A DNA stretch of 64,000 nt, taken from Karalla daura. Its lineage: Eukaryota > Chordata > Actinopteri > Chaetodontiformes > Leiognathidae. Positions 1 through 12,826 of the stretch are shown piece after piece. The notes under the pieces are model-generated. The model searched no databases and was not told where the DNA came from. It saw only the letters and a list, made by a program, of their open reading frames with translations. Each line of letters opens with the position of its first letter. Positions within the stretch are counted from its first letter, which is position 1. The DNA lies in the NCBI GenBank assembly GCA_029224185.1, contig CM055196.1, positions 7,901,589 through 7,965,588 on the forward strand, given 5' to 3'. A program made the position numbers and the translations under genes.

Positions 1-3000
1 CGTACGAGGTGCGCATCGCCATCACCGCCTTCCCGATGCAGCGTTTGGCTTTTTTATGCTGCGCTCGTCGATTCGGGATCGGGACCGGTAACCTATTAGT
101 CGCGTCGCCGAAAGCAAGTTAGCGATTGCAGTGATAACAGGTGAGCTGAGAATGTAGGGAAACGGTGACATGTGAGACTGAGGGTTCAGTGCAGGATTAG
201 AGAAGAGGCAATAGATCAAAATGAACACAGGGATCAAAACGCGGCATTCCCCCCGTTTCAATAATAACACCGTTGCTAATTTCACTGAGGCTTTGACTCA
301 TCTGAAGCTGAGGAAAGCCATTTCACCAAGTGTGACAGGACTAGTAATCACTGGAGACGAGGGGCAACCCCGCTCCAGCTTGTACATGTGTGCACATGAT
401 GGGTATTAACCTCCCCTCTGAGCTGGTGTTTAACTTTGATTTTGCTGCAATGTATTTTCATAGAAAACAGATCTGGGTGCTGAGCGGTCACTGGTGGGAG
501 GAACACCTCTTGATACTCCCTATCGCTTCAATTAAGCGCTGAGGAGTGCTGCCTTTACCAACACTTGAGAGCTGATTGTTGCTGTGCATGCGTGGGGAAG
601 TGCATTGAACCACATCCCATCAGAAGAAGGCAAACAAGCCCTTGGTGTTTGAAGTGCACTCCAGAGCCATTTAGCCATAATGAGTGAGAAACCTGTTAAC
701 TGGGAACTGTGAGCTGCTCCTGGCAAACAGAGTTAATGATTAGGACAGAGCGAGTCTCTGCACTGCTCTGCACTGGTCCATACCTCCATATCCACTGTAC
801 ATGGTAGCTGTGGTGGTGGGTGGCAGGTCTCTCTGGCAATGTCCCACAAACAAGCTCTCGGCCGTCTCCCCGACTGGACTCCTGATAGTTGGTCGACTTT
901 TGGTGGCTCACTTTTCTCTCTCTCTCTCAGTCTCTCGCTGTGCTTGGCATCTCGCTCATTTCCCTTATCGTGATCCCGGTATTTCCCTTTTTCTCTTCCT
1001 CCATATCCACTGTCACAGCAGCTAATCCTCCGTCCACTCACCTACTGATCCCCTCTCTGCCAGACGGAGACGAGGACGGAGAGGAGGGGGAAGAGGGAGG
1101 AGGAGGAAAAAGGAAAAGGCAAGGCGGTCCTCCCTCCTCTTCCTCTCCTCTGACATCACTAGTTTTCCTGCCCCTCCTTCTCCCTGTTGAACGTATTGTT
1201 TCTGACCACACGCATTATTGTTTACCCTATATCCTCCCATCACTATCAGTGCCCATTTCACAAACCACACACTCTACTACTGGACTTCTTTAAGCATCAT
1301 TTAGCAGAAAATGATAAAAAGCTTCATAAAACTTATGGAAAAATGCATTTGTACATTTTATGGGGATTTAATGAGACAGTATTAATAAGAATGAACACGT
1401 AGATGGTCACAGGCTGGGGGAGTACAATGGCTACCCTAACAACTGAACAGAGGCTACATCTCAGGTGTTCCCACAACCCAGTCAGAAATGAAGAAGCTCC
1501 TTAGATAAGGTCACACCTCCTCAAGTCTCTCCATGTGCCATGTGTCACTGGATAACGAATGAGAATCTCTACAGTACAAACCAAAACTGATTCCAGGTAA
1601 AACAGCAGCCAATGATGTAGAATATCTTATTGAAACTTTTCATCAAGTTTCAGCCATCAGTGAGGAGCAGGCTGAACTGAAAGTTCAACATTGCACCTCC
1701 ACCACCTGTCTGACTTACTGGCATCTCCCCGTCTTGGCACCCTCCTCCTCTCTGCCTCCTCCCTCTCTACGGCTCTTGGTGTCCCGGCCTGCCCCGGCTT
1801 CGCCGTCACAGACGGACTCGCCGGGCCTGCCTGGAGCCGCTGTGAGTCACCCGAGCACTGTTTTGAACCGGCCTCATTACGTCTCGGAGGATGCGTCCGT
1901 CCCACGGTCCAGGCGTTTTCACCGCGAGGCGGCCTAAGCCGACGCGCAGCATGACCGTAGCCATTCTGAATCGAATCACGTCGATCCTCCTCGACGGAAA
2001 TGCACGTGCATGTTTAGGTGAGACTCTGGTACGAGAGAAGACGGTGATGGACTGGCGGCCCATACAGAGCGTCTTCCGGCCCCAGCAGACTACCATGACA
2101 CCACTGGGTATAAAGCAGGAAGATAATGGACTAAAGACCTTAAGCGCACAGCAGCTGGTGCCAGGTTGACCCATCATTCACTGCTCGAAGGCTGCTTAAA
2201 GAAAGACAGCAGTGACATAAGCACACCTTCCCTACTATGAAGCCCCGCAGGGTAGAGGCAGTATCGCCCTGTGAGGATCGGACAGACCCTCAGCCAGGTT
2301 GAGGCTTCAGGAGAGAAATCCTGGAGGAAAATTGAAAGCTGCATTTATCGGCCGGGCCTAAAGAGAGAGCCAAAGCTCCACGAGAAATACTCCAAAACAG
2401 TGTTCGGGAGTGGCCAAGAGTCCAAACAACAATCCAAATGGAATTTATAGCCCGGATTTATGGGGAGAGGAGAGGAAATCACCTCCCGGTAACAGTATCA
2501 TATCGAGGTCAAATCACACGGAAGCTGCGCTGGGTTTTTATTTTTACGTTTGTTTGCTTTGGGGAAAAGGTCGATGAAGCCGGCACGCATTTCTGAAGAC
2601 GACTTCCTGCCCAGCCCGTCAGCGCGAAGACGACGTCTGAAAGTCTGCCCAGCCTGACTCAGCCCAACGTGCATCACATTCAAGAGTTCAGGAGAGGAGT
2701 ATTTCAGGGGAACTTTACCAATTTAGAGGGCACTGAGCAGTCACTCACATTTCGACATATGCGTTACACCTACGAGTCTCCAGGTCAACATGATCTAAGC
2801 CGGAGTGTAAATCCTCCTGCGTAGCCTTTAACTGGCGTGTCGACGCAGCGATGGTGTGCTGCGTGGAGCTGCGTGTGTCGGAGCTCCTAAATCACAGTTT
2901 TCACCTGTTAGCTGCTGCGGCTAGCGGTTCATATCTATGGTACCATGACTGTAGTAAGGTGGGCGACGGAGATGCTGGGAAACATGAGCGCGTCTACGGC

Positions 3001-3060
3001 TACCGGGCGCGTGCCGATTTCAGCCGCAACAGTGAAGCGTTTGTTCGTGGAACGGCAAAC
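1..3060. other. CpG-richer region, no gene recognised
   Basis: There are CpG-rich patches at about 1730-2040 and 2570-3060. A short plus-strand frame at 1951 (MTVAILNRITSILLDGNARA) ends near donor-like GGTGAGAC. I recognise no product, so this is treated as non-coding or an unidentified 5' exon region. Confidence 0.5.
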
Positions 3061-3203
3061 GCGTGCACACACACGCACACACGCACACACACAAATAAAC
3101 ACGCACACACATAGACACACAGCTCTGTCAAATTTTGTCTTCGATCACTCAATGGGTGTTTTTTTTAACCATTAACCCCTTTTATTTTCCTGAGGCATCC
3201 AGT

Positions 3204-3352
<149 letters not shown>

Positions 3353-3869
3353 TGTTAAATGAAACCACATTCCTTCCATTCCTCTCATGGTCACGATTCC
3401 CTGACCTGACCAGGTATGCCCCCAGTCTTCTCTCTTCCTCCATTCCTTTAAACCTTCTACCAATAGTTGGTTTTCCCCAAATGTCATGTGTCCCATCTTC
3501 ATTCTCTCTGAACTCCATGGCTGTCGATAAATTGGATATCTAAGCCTCAGCATACAAATGCCTGTGTTGGGAAGCATTCATACAGACTGTGAGCAATTAA
3601 GGAGGTTGGTTATGGGTGGAAGAGGAAAGTGAGGAGATTTCTTACTAAAAACAGACACCTGTTGCTTAACTTCAGTTGAACATCATTCTTGTCCAAATTC
3701 ACACTGGTCATGTGTTGGGACTTCCCTCTGCTGGCGCACTTAAGTGCAGTCCGGCTCTTAAAGCTGCCACCACCTCTTCCCAGTCCACCTGGCACAACAG
3801 CTTATTGTTCACCTATCATAACTGGGTTAATTACTCCGACAATAAATACTTTCATGCTTTCAACATCTG

Positions 3870-3873
<4 letters not shown>

Positions 3874-3936
<63 letters not shown>

Positions 3937-4119
3937 AGGCACACGCATCCACGCGCGCACACACACACACACACACACCCACACACACAGAAAGAGAGAG
4001 ATTATGGGGGGAGATTTCATAAACAGAAGAATGCAGAAAACTTCAGAATGAAGATGCATGGAGGCTGGCACGGCTTGAAACCGAAGCTCAGCACACACAC
4101 ACACACACATACACATACA

Positions 4120-4209
<90 letters not shown>

Positions 4210-4250
4210 AACACACACACAAACACACACAAACACACACACACACACAC
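3874..4250. repeat. Compound (GA)n and (CA)n repeats
   Basis: (GA)n occupies 3874-3930, interrupted (CA)n occupies about 3957-3990, and long (CA)n with CAAACA variants occupies 4092-4250. Confidence 0.97.
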
Positions 4251-4428
4251 TGCTCCAGTCCTCCCGATACAGTCTACAGCATGATTTGTGTTCATTTAAG
4301 TTTCCCACCACTTTCCAGCTCAGTTTCCAGCAGTTTGCTGTCGTCCCTTCCTTCGCCTGCCCGTACCCATTAGAATAGACTCAGACATAGGCTCAGACAT
4401 GTGGGCTCTGAGTTACAAAAGCAGGTTG

Positions 4429-4451
4429 ATATATATATATATATATATATA
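4429..4451. repeat. (TA)n microsatellite
   Basis: Eleven TA units. Confidence 0.95.
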
Positions 4452-5237
4452 AATTATTGTCAATAAAGCAGCTGAAGCCTCCTCGTAAGGATTCCTCGAG
4501 GAAAAGTAATGGCTGTTTTTGTCCTATAAGTCATCAGGCCCAAAGAGACTTCAAAACAATGTTGAGGAGTGGCCCAGAGTCCATGCAGCAACCCAATCAG
4601 AATTTACTGCAGCGCATTAACAGATTTATAGCGGAGCCTTAAGTTGCTGGAAGTTCGAGACCATCGCTTCCTGCATACCATGTCTGTATTACCATATCTG
4701 CGTCCGCCGCCCCTCCATAAACCGTGACAGTGCATTTGGCTGTGATAAGAGCAATCCCTGTGCGGGTCAATTCTCAGCACTGGCAAAACAAAAACACAAT
4801 TGAGACCGCGGCTCCTAGCCGTACAGTTTCTGTGTTGGTCCTGGTCCAAGGAGGTAAAGTTTAAGCTGTTAAAGTATAAACGGACTTATTATTTACTGGA
4901 TGTGAGGAAACACGGCAGCAGCCGGGGTGAAAAACAGCCTCTACTGCTGCTGCTGCTGTTTTTATTGTGATACGACGCAGGAGGAATCTTCTGCACTCTG
5001 TCCCCCCCCCCCCCCCCCACCCTCGCTCTGTCCACATCTCCAAATCTCTGCCTTCACATGGTCACAGCGGCCACCTTGGGTCGGGATCGGCAGGGCATAA
5101 ACCTGTGCTGGCCGGCGCTGGCCGGTGAAACGAATCATTTTAATCACGTTTCATTCTGCTGAAGTAAAATGAGCCTGATAATGAGCTGACAGCCTGTTCG
5201 TACCTCGCTAAGCACCACATGACTGGCTCTGGAAGGT

Positions 5238-5275
<38 letters not shown>
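5238..5275. repeat. (GT)n microsatellite
   Basis: An uninterrupted GT run of about 18 units. Confidence 0.95.
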
Positions 5276-5277
<2 letters not shown>

Positions 5278-6816
5278 ACCCCTGTGAAGTAGGGACTTTC
5301 TGGTTAATCTCCAGCTGGCCGATAAGCGGCTTAACTGTCACTGGAGTGCAGCAGGCTAATTACTAGTTTGTAGCTAGTCTAATGTGGTCCAGAGCTGCAT
5401 ATAACCACACTGAAAATATCCGCCACATTCATACTAAATGTTAAAAAGATCTGGAGATGCCTTTGAGATGTGTCAAATACCGTAGCGCTTCTTCACATCC
5501 AGAGAGGAGGATTTGCGACTGGTTTAGAAAGTGTGAGTGACCTTGGTTACACTCGACCCAATAAGGTCAAAATGGGTATTTCTTGCTCGAATGTGATCTC
5601 TGGGTGTGCGAGTGCGACCCTTGTCTCTCGGACCAGTGGGCCAGGTTAGCACGCGGCCAAACTGTGTCACTGGGTTAACCATTTGTGCGCGGTTAAGCTG
5701 CCGCACGGGCAGGTGAGGCGCTGCACGGAGCAGATGCTGAGCTGAGAGTTTAATCTGTGGCCACAACCTGCTCGCGACGGGAAACGGGCCTCAAGAGACG
5801 AGGCGTGCGCTGGGAACACGTTAGGGGTCTGCAGCCAGGTCAGCAGCTCTGTGATGACTCCCACCTCTGCAAAATCAGACATCCTGCTCCAAACTACAAT
5901 ACAGCATCTGCATCTCCTCTGATGTGACACAGCACAGTGCTCACGGGGTTTCTACGAATTCGCACAGATTTTCCTCAAGAATGCGGGCTCTGGTTAGCCT
6001 CTCGGATTAACGGGCCGTTGTTTATGTCCACTGCGGGATTGTTATTTTAATTGCGGGATCCGGTCGATTTAGCTGCTCTCGGCGTTTCTGGCCCCGGCGT
6101 GCCTCCTGGCATCGCTCGGCCCGGCTCGCTCCACCCACCACTCAACTCAATCCGGTGAGGGCGCTTCTCAAAACGTGAGCGTCGTGTTGGCTGCTTAGCG
6201 TTTGTGACCCCTTAAGCCCAACGCCCTGCGGCAAAGAACACCGCACGGCCCTCCTCATTCATCCCCATCGCACCTCTGTGCCGAGCTCAGATGCCGCACA
6301 AATCCGTCCCGTATATGCAACCGTACGCAGAGCGCATGCTCAGGGTTCATTTTCCAGGACATCTTCAGTTGCCGCGCCATGCACGGGTGCGCCCGGCCTT
6401 TATGCACCGATTGCCTTTATATTTATTCACCTCCCGCCCCCCAAGGTCTCGTTTTTCGAGATGTCACTCAAAAAATGATGACAAATTCACAGCCTTGGCG
6501 CATTCAAAACCGTGTGAGCAGTCTGTGTTTATTCTCAGAGGAGTGACGACAGCTCCCAGGACTCACTCCATCTGGATCTCAACCTGACGATAAGTCATCG
6601 AGACGATGATGATGATGACGACACTGGTCTCACAGGGCTCTTCATCCTTTTATGAGTGTTTTTTTTTGCTTGAGGTGCATTTGCCACCGAGTGCCTGTTG
6701 CTGTGGCTTCGGTCTTACAGGCAAAAGGCCTAGCTGGTAATCCCCCTATAATCTCTTTTACCTGAACCGTCACCAGAGGTGGAGGGGAGGACACACACAC
6801 AAACACAGAGAGAGTG

Positions 6817-6850
<34 letters not shown>

Positions 6851-8490
6851 ACACGCATGCACACGCATGCACATACACACACAATCTGGCAATAAAAGGT
6901 AAAGCATCACCGGGAGACCACTAGGAGATGGGGGGGTACAGGGTTACAACGCTTTCCACCGATCTGCTGTGGAGAAGGAATGGGTGATGACATGATAAAC
7001 AAACATCAGGAGGAGTGAGTAATGCTGAAGAGCAAGAGAGGCGGAGAGAAACCGTCCTGAACGTGTGCGAGGGCGGCTCAAATCGGCGCTAGGTCCACAT
7101 TTCCTGCGGCTCCTTTTCAAAGCAAGAGCCTTCCAGCTGCGGGACTCCCGTGACAGCCGCCAGTGACCAGCGCTCAGAATAACTGCCACCAATGGCCAAA
7201 GCGTCCCCATCCCGTACGCGGAAGAGCAGAGAGAGAGAGAGAGGAGGTCAGCGGAGGGCTAAGTAGCTGTCGGACTCCGCCTAATGTATGATTACTGCGG
7301 CGGCTCTGTTATTACCAGAAGACGCTGCGTGAATCACCCCGCAGCCTGGACGACACCGGGCTGAGTCAGAGGTCAGGTCAGGTAGAGCGCCCGGGCTCCG
7401 GTAATAACAGTCATCTGGCGCCCGCGTCTCTGTCTCACGGCTCCACCCGTGTGTGCGGACAGCACGGGACCGACGCGCTGCGCTTTCACGCCGCACAACA
7501 GGCATCACGCCTCGGGCCAAATGCGCAGCACGGCCGACGAATTACTGCTAATTTTCCAAACCACTTTAGCAAATCCGGCCCCAAAATGTTTAAGGGGAGG
7601 GCTGCTGCTGCTGCTGCAGAGGACGTCTCCAGTGGCGAACTCTAAGATAATTACAGGTCTCCGGACGTGCGCCGCCAGACGTTACCGAGCACCTCTCAGA
7701 GCCCAGGCCAACTTTCCAAACTGAAAAAAAAGAAAAGAAAAGAGAAAAAACCCCCCACAAAAACGAGGAGTAACAGTGAAGCTGTGGCAAGTGTCACAGT
7801 GCATTTCCGTGCTCCGTGAGAGCAAATGCCTGCTACTGCCCCGGGCATGTGGTGAGACATTTCAGGACAAAAAGTAAACAAAAAGGAGCGAACGTGTCAG
7901 ATGCCTCGCCAGAGAGAGGCCATCACGGCCGCTGCCTAAGGTTTGTGTGATGTATGGCTCCATACGCTATGGCTCCTCATCCCTTTGTTGGCGTGATGTA
8001 CAGCGGCCATAGGGTATGTCCATGTATAGACATGAGTCCAATCCCAACTGCTCCTCTACGCAGCAGAGGACGAAGCCATATTTAGTCGTCGGAGGTCTTC
8101 TAGGAACACTTACGTCTTCGCCATACATTTCTTAGGTGCACGTACACGTTTTGAGTCTTTCAGGAAGTACTCTGAAGGGCAACAGCCTGCTGTGTGCTGG
8201 GCAGCCCACTGAAGCCCGTGCACAGGCACAAACGACGCTTGAAGGCGTCCAGAAGGCTGACGCCGCACGCCGAACTTCACAGCACCACCTCTCCGAAGGC
8301 TAGGAGTCATTATCTCCAATTATACCTTTAATAGTCCAAAGTGGCACGTGTGTGTGTGTGTGTGTGCGCGCGCGTCTGTTTACGTGTGCATTGAGTCTTT
8401 CCATAACGGAGTTTGTGCGAGTTAATTGGCTGTTTGTCCAGTTCTTCAAGGAAGTCCAGTCCACCAGAGGAAGTCATTAACTTCAAAGAA

Positions 8491-8538
<48 letters not shown>
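8491..8538. repeat. (GT)n microsatellite
   Basis: About 23 GT units; a shorter (GT)/(GC) tract lies at 8347-8373. Confidence 0.95.
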
Positions 8539-8541
<3 letters not shown>

Positions 8542-10074
8542 AAGGACGGGAGAGGCCTAAGGCTGGCCCAAAATATGGAATGCGTGCAGGGTAAACCATG
8601 TCAAGTCGCTTTTTGGGCCTCAGCTGCTTTATTGGTTATACACATGCCTCAAACTGCCACTTTGATTGAGGAGTTTTCGTGCTTTACTTTTAGCTGGAAG
8701 CACAGAAAAACAATTATAACGTGAAAAGGAAATTGCCAAAGTGACAAATTTGTGGTCACAGGAGTGACTCCTTAGAAGGTCTTAAAGAGTTGTTCATACA
8801 GTTAGCCAGGGTCCGCTGTGGTAACAAGAGAGGCACCGCTCTAAATTTAGCAGTACACCTTCGTTCAAACCCTCATCTATGATCATTAACTGTGGGTAAT
8901 GACCGAAGGAACTAGAAATCTGCAGGGAAACATAAAAGTGAGGAGCTGACAGATCGGAGAGAGGCTTGAGGTAAAGGCGCTGCATCTGGCCAGGATGCCT
9001 CCTGGGACGGCGTTCCGGGCGTTTCCATCTGGGAGGAGACCCCGCTGCAGACCCAGGACAAAGTGAGATGATATCTCTCAGCTGACTCGGGAACGCCTCA
9101 AAACCCTCCTGGAAGAGTTACTGGAAGTGGCCGGGGGGGAAAAGCTTTCTGGGCTTCTTTGCCAGAGTTGCAGTTCCACCTTCACAAACGTGTGTTTTCC
9201 CGTGTTGCCTGGTTAGACACAGTAGGACTGTGATCGCTTCTAAAGACTGTGCGGATAAAAGCCTATGAAAGATTCTAGTTTCTGTGGAGCGTTCTGGCAA
9301 CTTTCACAAAAGGCCCAAAGGAACCAAAACAAAACTGGTCAAGCTGATTGGAGTTTGTTTACCTACACTTGATCGCAGACTGACCGCCTGCTGGGTTAGA
9401 GGTGGCACTAATGCCACGGACTAATGCGCACTCTCAGGAGAGCCAGGTAGAGCGACACGCTGTGGATGTCAGCCCGACTCTCCGGCCACCTGGGCGAGTG
9501 CCATGGGACCAACGGTGCTCGACTTTGCGTTGTTGATGCTCTCACAACCCTTATCCTCTCCAGATGGAGCGATGAAGAGCACACTCCCGGAGAGATGCCC
9601 TCGTCCGATATTTCAACAGAGGCTTTTTCACAGCGTCGCTCTCAAACCTCACCTAGGTGATCATTTGGGTTGATGACTGTAAAGGCCACAGCCTATGAGT
9701 CACATCGTTTTCATACTCAAACCACTTAGGCAGCTATGTGAGCTGCACAGAGGCATCTGCCATCCGTGTCTCTTCGCTGGCTATCTAGGCTACTTAATCG
9801 AATGATATACAGTATTATCTGCTGTTTGTTTCACTCCCTCCTCAGTCAGTTTCTGTCGAGTACTGTACTGTATTTCAGACTGGGACGCTTTAACTCTCAG
9901 TTTTTAAGCAGAAAAACCTGAACAATACATTTTTGGGAGCTGGAAGCATGATATACGGTTCAAGCGGGGAACAATGTCAGGTATGCAACGATTATGCCAG
10001 CCTGTCTGTTTTGCCCAAAATTTCCTGGATCAGCGTCATTTCTTATTATATGACAAGAACCAAACTATATGTAA

Positions 10075-10170
10075 ACACCATCCATCCATCCATCCATCCA
10101 CATAAGATGAAGGCGGGACATGAACATCCACACACACCATTCACTCTCACCCTCACACCTAGGGACTGCA
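10075..10170 (+). repeat. (CCAT)n and decayed SINE-like fragment
   Basis: Five CATC units are followed by ACCATTCACTCTCACCCTCA and CACCTAGGGAC, matching the CATCC start and the CATTCACACTCACACCTA box of the same repeat. Confidence 0.45.
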
Positions 10171-11407
10171 CTTGACCTTTAAATGCACGTTTTGGGCTGT
10201 GATGGAAACTGGAAGAGGAGAACATGCTCCACATAGGAAGGCCCTGGAAGGCCCCCGGGTCTGACAGGATTGGAACAGACTTTTGTTTTTTGTATTTTTT
10301 TGCTGTGAAGCGAGAGCTGCCCCAAGTCCATGTCGCCCCCAATATACGCACACGCGATGCTGAAAATCTGTGACACGGCTTGGGACGGCGCATCAGGCCT
10401 TTCTGGATGAACACAGTAATGGCTGAATGAAATGTGAGTCAGATGAGTGAGCACAGCGTAGTTTGTTACCCCCTGCTCTGTATCTGTTTCATGCAGCTTG
10501 TTAGCCCTGGCCTGATTATTAGCTGAATTAGGTCCTCTAACAGTGACAGCCCCGGAGCGGCACAATGGACTTACTGTTCACTTGGCTCTTGGAGAGACGC
10601 TCAGACAGAGTGTGTTTGTGTTTTGGAAGGTGGATTCCCACAGTCAGTCCGGGCAAGTTTGTTTGTTTTTGTCACCTATCGGAGCAACATTTGGATACCG
10701 TGACCCCCCCCTTAACACACAATCAGACAGGACAGTGTGTTTGTTTGGGCAGGCACAGCAACACTGCAGAGTGTGCTGTCTTTGGAAGATATGCCGAGAA
10801 TGCTGTCACCCCGACTGGAGACGGAGAGATCATCACAGCATTGGAAGTGGGAGGATGCAAGAGGTGCAAGTGGCACTTATCAAGGAATCAATCATTTCTT
10901 TTGTCCAAAATGACAGTCAGGCCAACAATGAACCTACTATGTTTGAAGAGAAAATGGAGTCTTCAGTATTCAGAATTTTTACCAGGGGTTTGGTCAAAGC
11001 TAAACTGAGTCTCTTCAATGGAACAACATTCTCCTAGAGGCAGGGTTTCATCAGCCCGCAGCATGTCACGTTTATATACTGGAGTAGATCTCGACGCGCT
11101 CCAACCAGACTTGCAAGGTCAGACCTCGACTCACATTCCAGATTTTACAGGAGACACAGGACATGGGGGAAAAAAAAGTTTAACAATAATGTTTGAAGAG
11201 CATTTTCTCAGGTCCATGAGGACAAGATTAGCTTCTCAAGTTCGAATTTCTCATTATGAACTTAATTAAGTCGTTGGTGGAGCCCAAACAGGCAGTTAAA
11301 AGTCACACAAACACACTCAAGCCTCTACTACTCTAACAACTTACTACCCTTGCTATACAGATGTGTCGGAAGGTATGGCGTTTGCTGGAGGGGTTGATAC
11401 AGTTTAC

Positions 11408-11408
<1 letters not shown>

Positions 11409-11446
<38 letters not shown>
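11409..11446. repeat. (CA)n microsatellite
   Basis: About 18 CA units. Confidence 0.93.
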
Positions 11447-11447
<1 letters not shown>

Positions 11448-12015
11448 ACACTCAAAGCAGCTGTGTCATTCTTATCACTTGTCAATCTACCGTTTCAAGC
11501 TCGAAAGGTGTCACCACCAACTATTCCCAGGTGCACTGCTGCACACACACACACAGACCATGTGAGCTCAGAGAGACACGGACAGACCACACGACTACCG
11601 AGGCACAAAGACTTTCACCCATTTCCAATCCGGTCTCACGTCCTCCCCTTTCAGTGAACTGCGCGACACCCCTCGGGCGGCCCAATTAAAGGACGGAGCC
11701 GGCGGAAACTTCCTAGCGGGCACACACGCTAAATAAACCAAGTTGCTCCATCACTTTTTTTTTGGTTAACTTCATGTCTGACAGGGAGGACACGGCTGTA
11801 TGCGGTGCCGGGAGCCCACCCCAGCCAGGCGACCCCCCCCCCCCCAGACTGAACCAGCCTGTAGTTACACTGCACCACTGAAGATGTCCCGGTCCAACGT
11901 AACAGCTAAGCCCCCCTCCCCGAGCCTGCCTCGGTCCACATATAGCAGGATGACTAGAACTCACACACATAGAGAGAAGACACGAAGAACAAAGAGGATG
12001 AGGAGGCTAGAGGGG

Positions 12016-12027
12016 CTATATTTAAAG
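12016..12027 (+). promoter_or_regulatory. TATA-like box in GC-rich context
   Basis: CTATATTTAAAG lies between GGGG and CGGGG. About 30 bp downstream is a GC-rich stretch with (GCG)n and CTCCTCTC repeats. This could be a core promoter for an unidentified plus-strand transcript; no coding exon was recognised nearby. Confidence 0.25.

Positions 12028-12826
<799 letters not shown>

Larger units (their letters stand above)
4452..12015. other. GC/CpG-rich non-coding block
   Basis: There are CpG-dense stretches at about 5560-6420 and 7080-7700, with C runs near 5002-5019 and 11827-11843. Scattered (CA)n and (GT)n tracts are present. Frames here are not protein-like; no exons or RNA genes were recognised. 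Confidence 0.5.

Noticed and set aside
889..1293. 134-codon plus-strand frame
   Set aside because: Driven by CT- and GA-rich low-complexity sequence; no homologous features.
1951..2030. Short CpG-island frame starting MTVAILNRITS as a first exon
   Set aside because: No supporting homology and only a donor-like GGTGAGAC; left as unannotated CpG-rich DNA.
10543..11037. Overlapping plus-strand frames of 147 and 164 codons
   Set aside because: They are two different frames over the same DNA, start at non-ATG or weak codons, have low-complexity composition and show no known motif.
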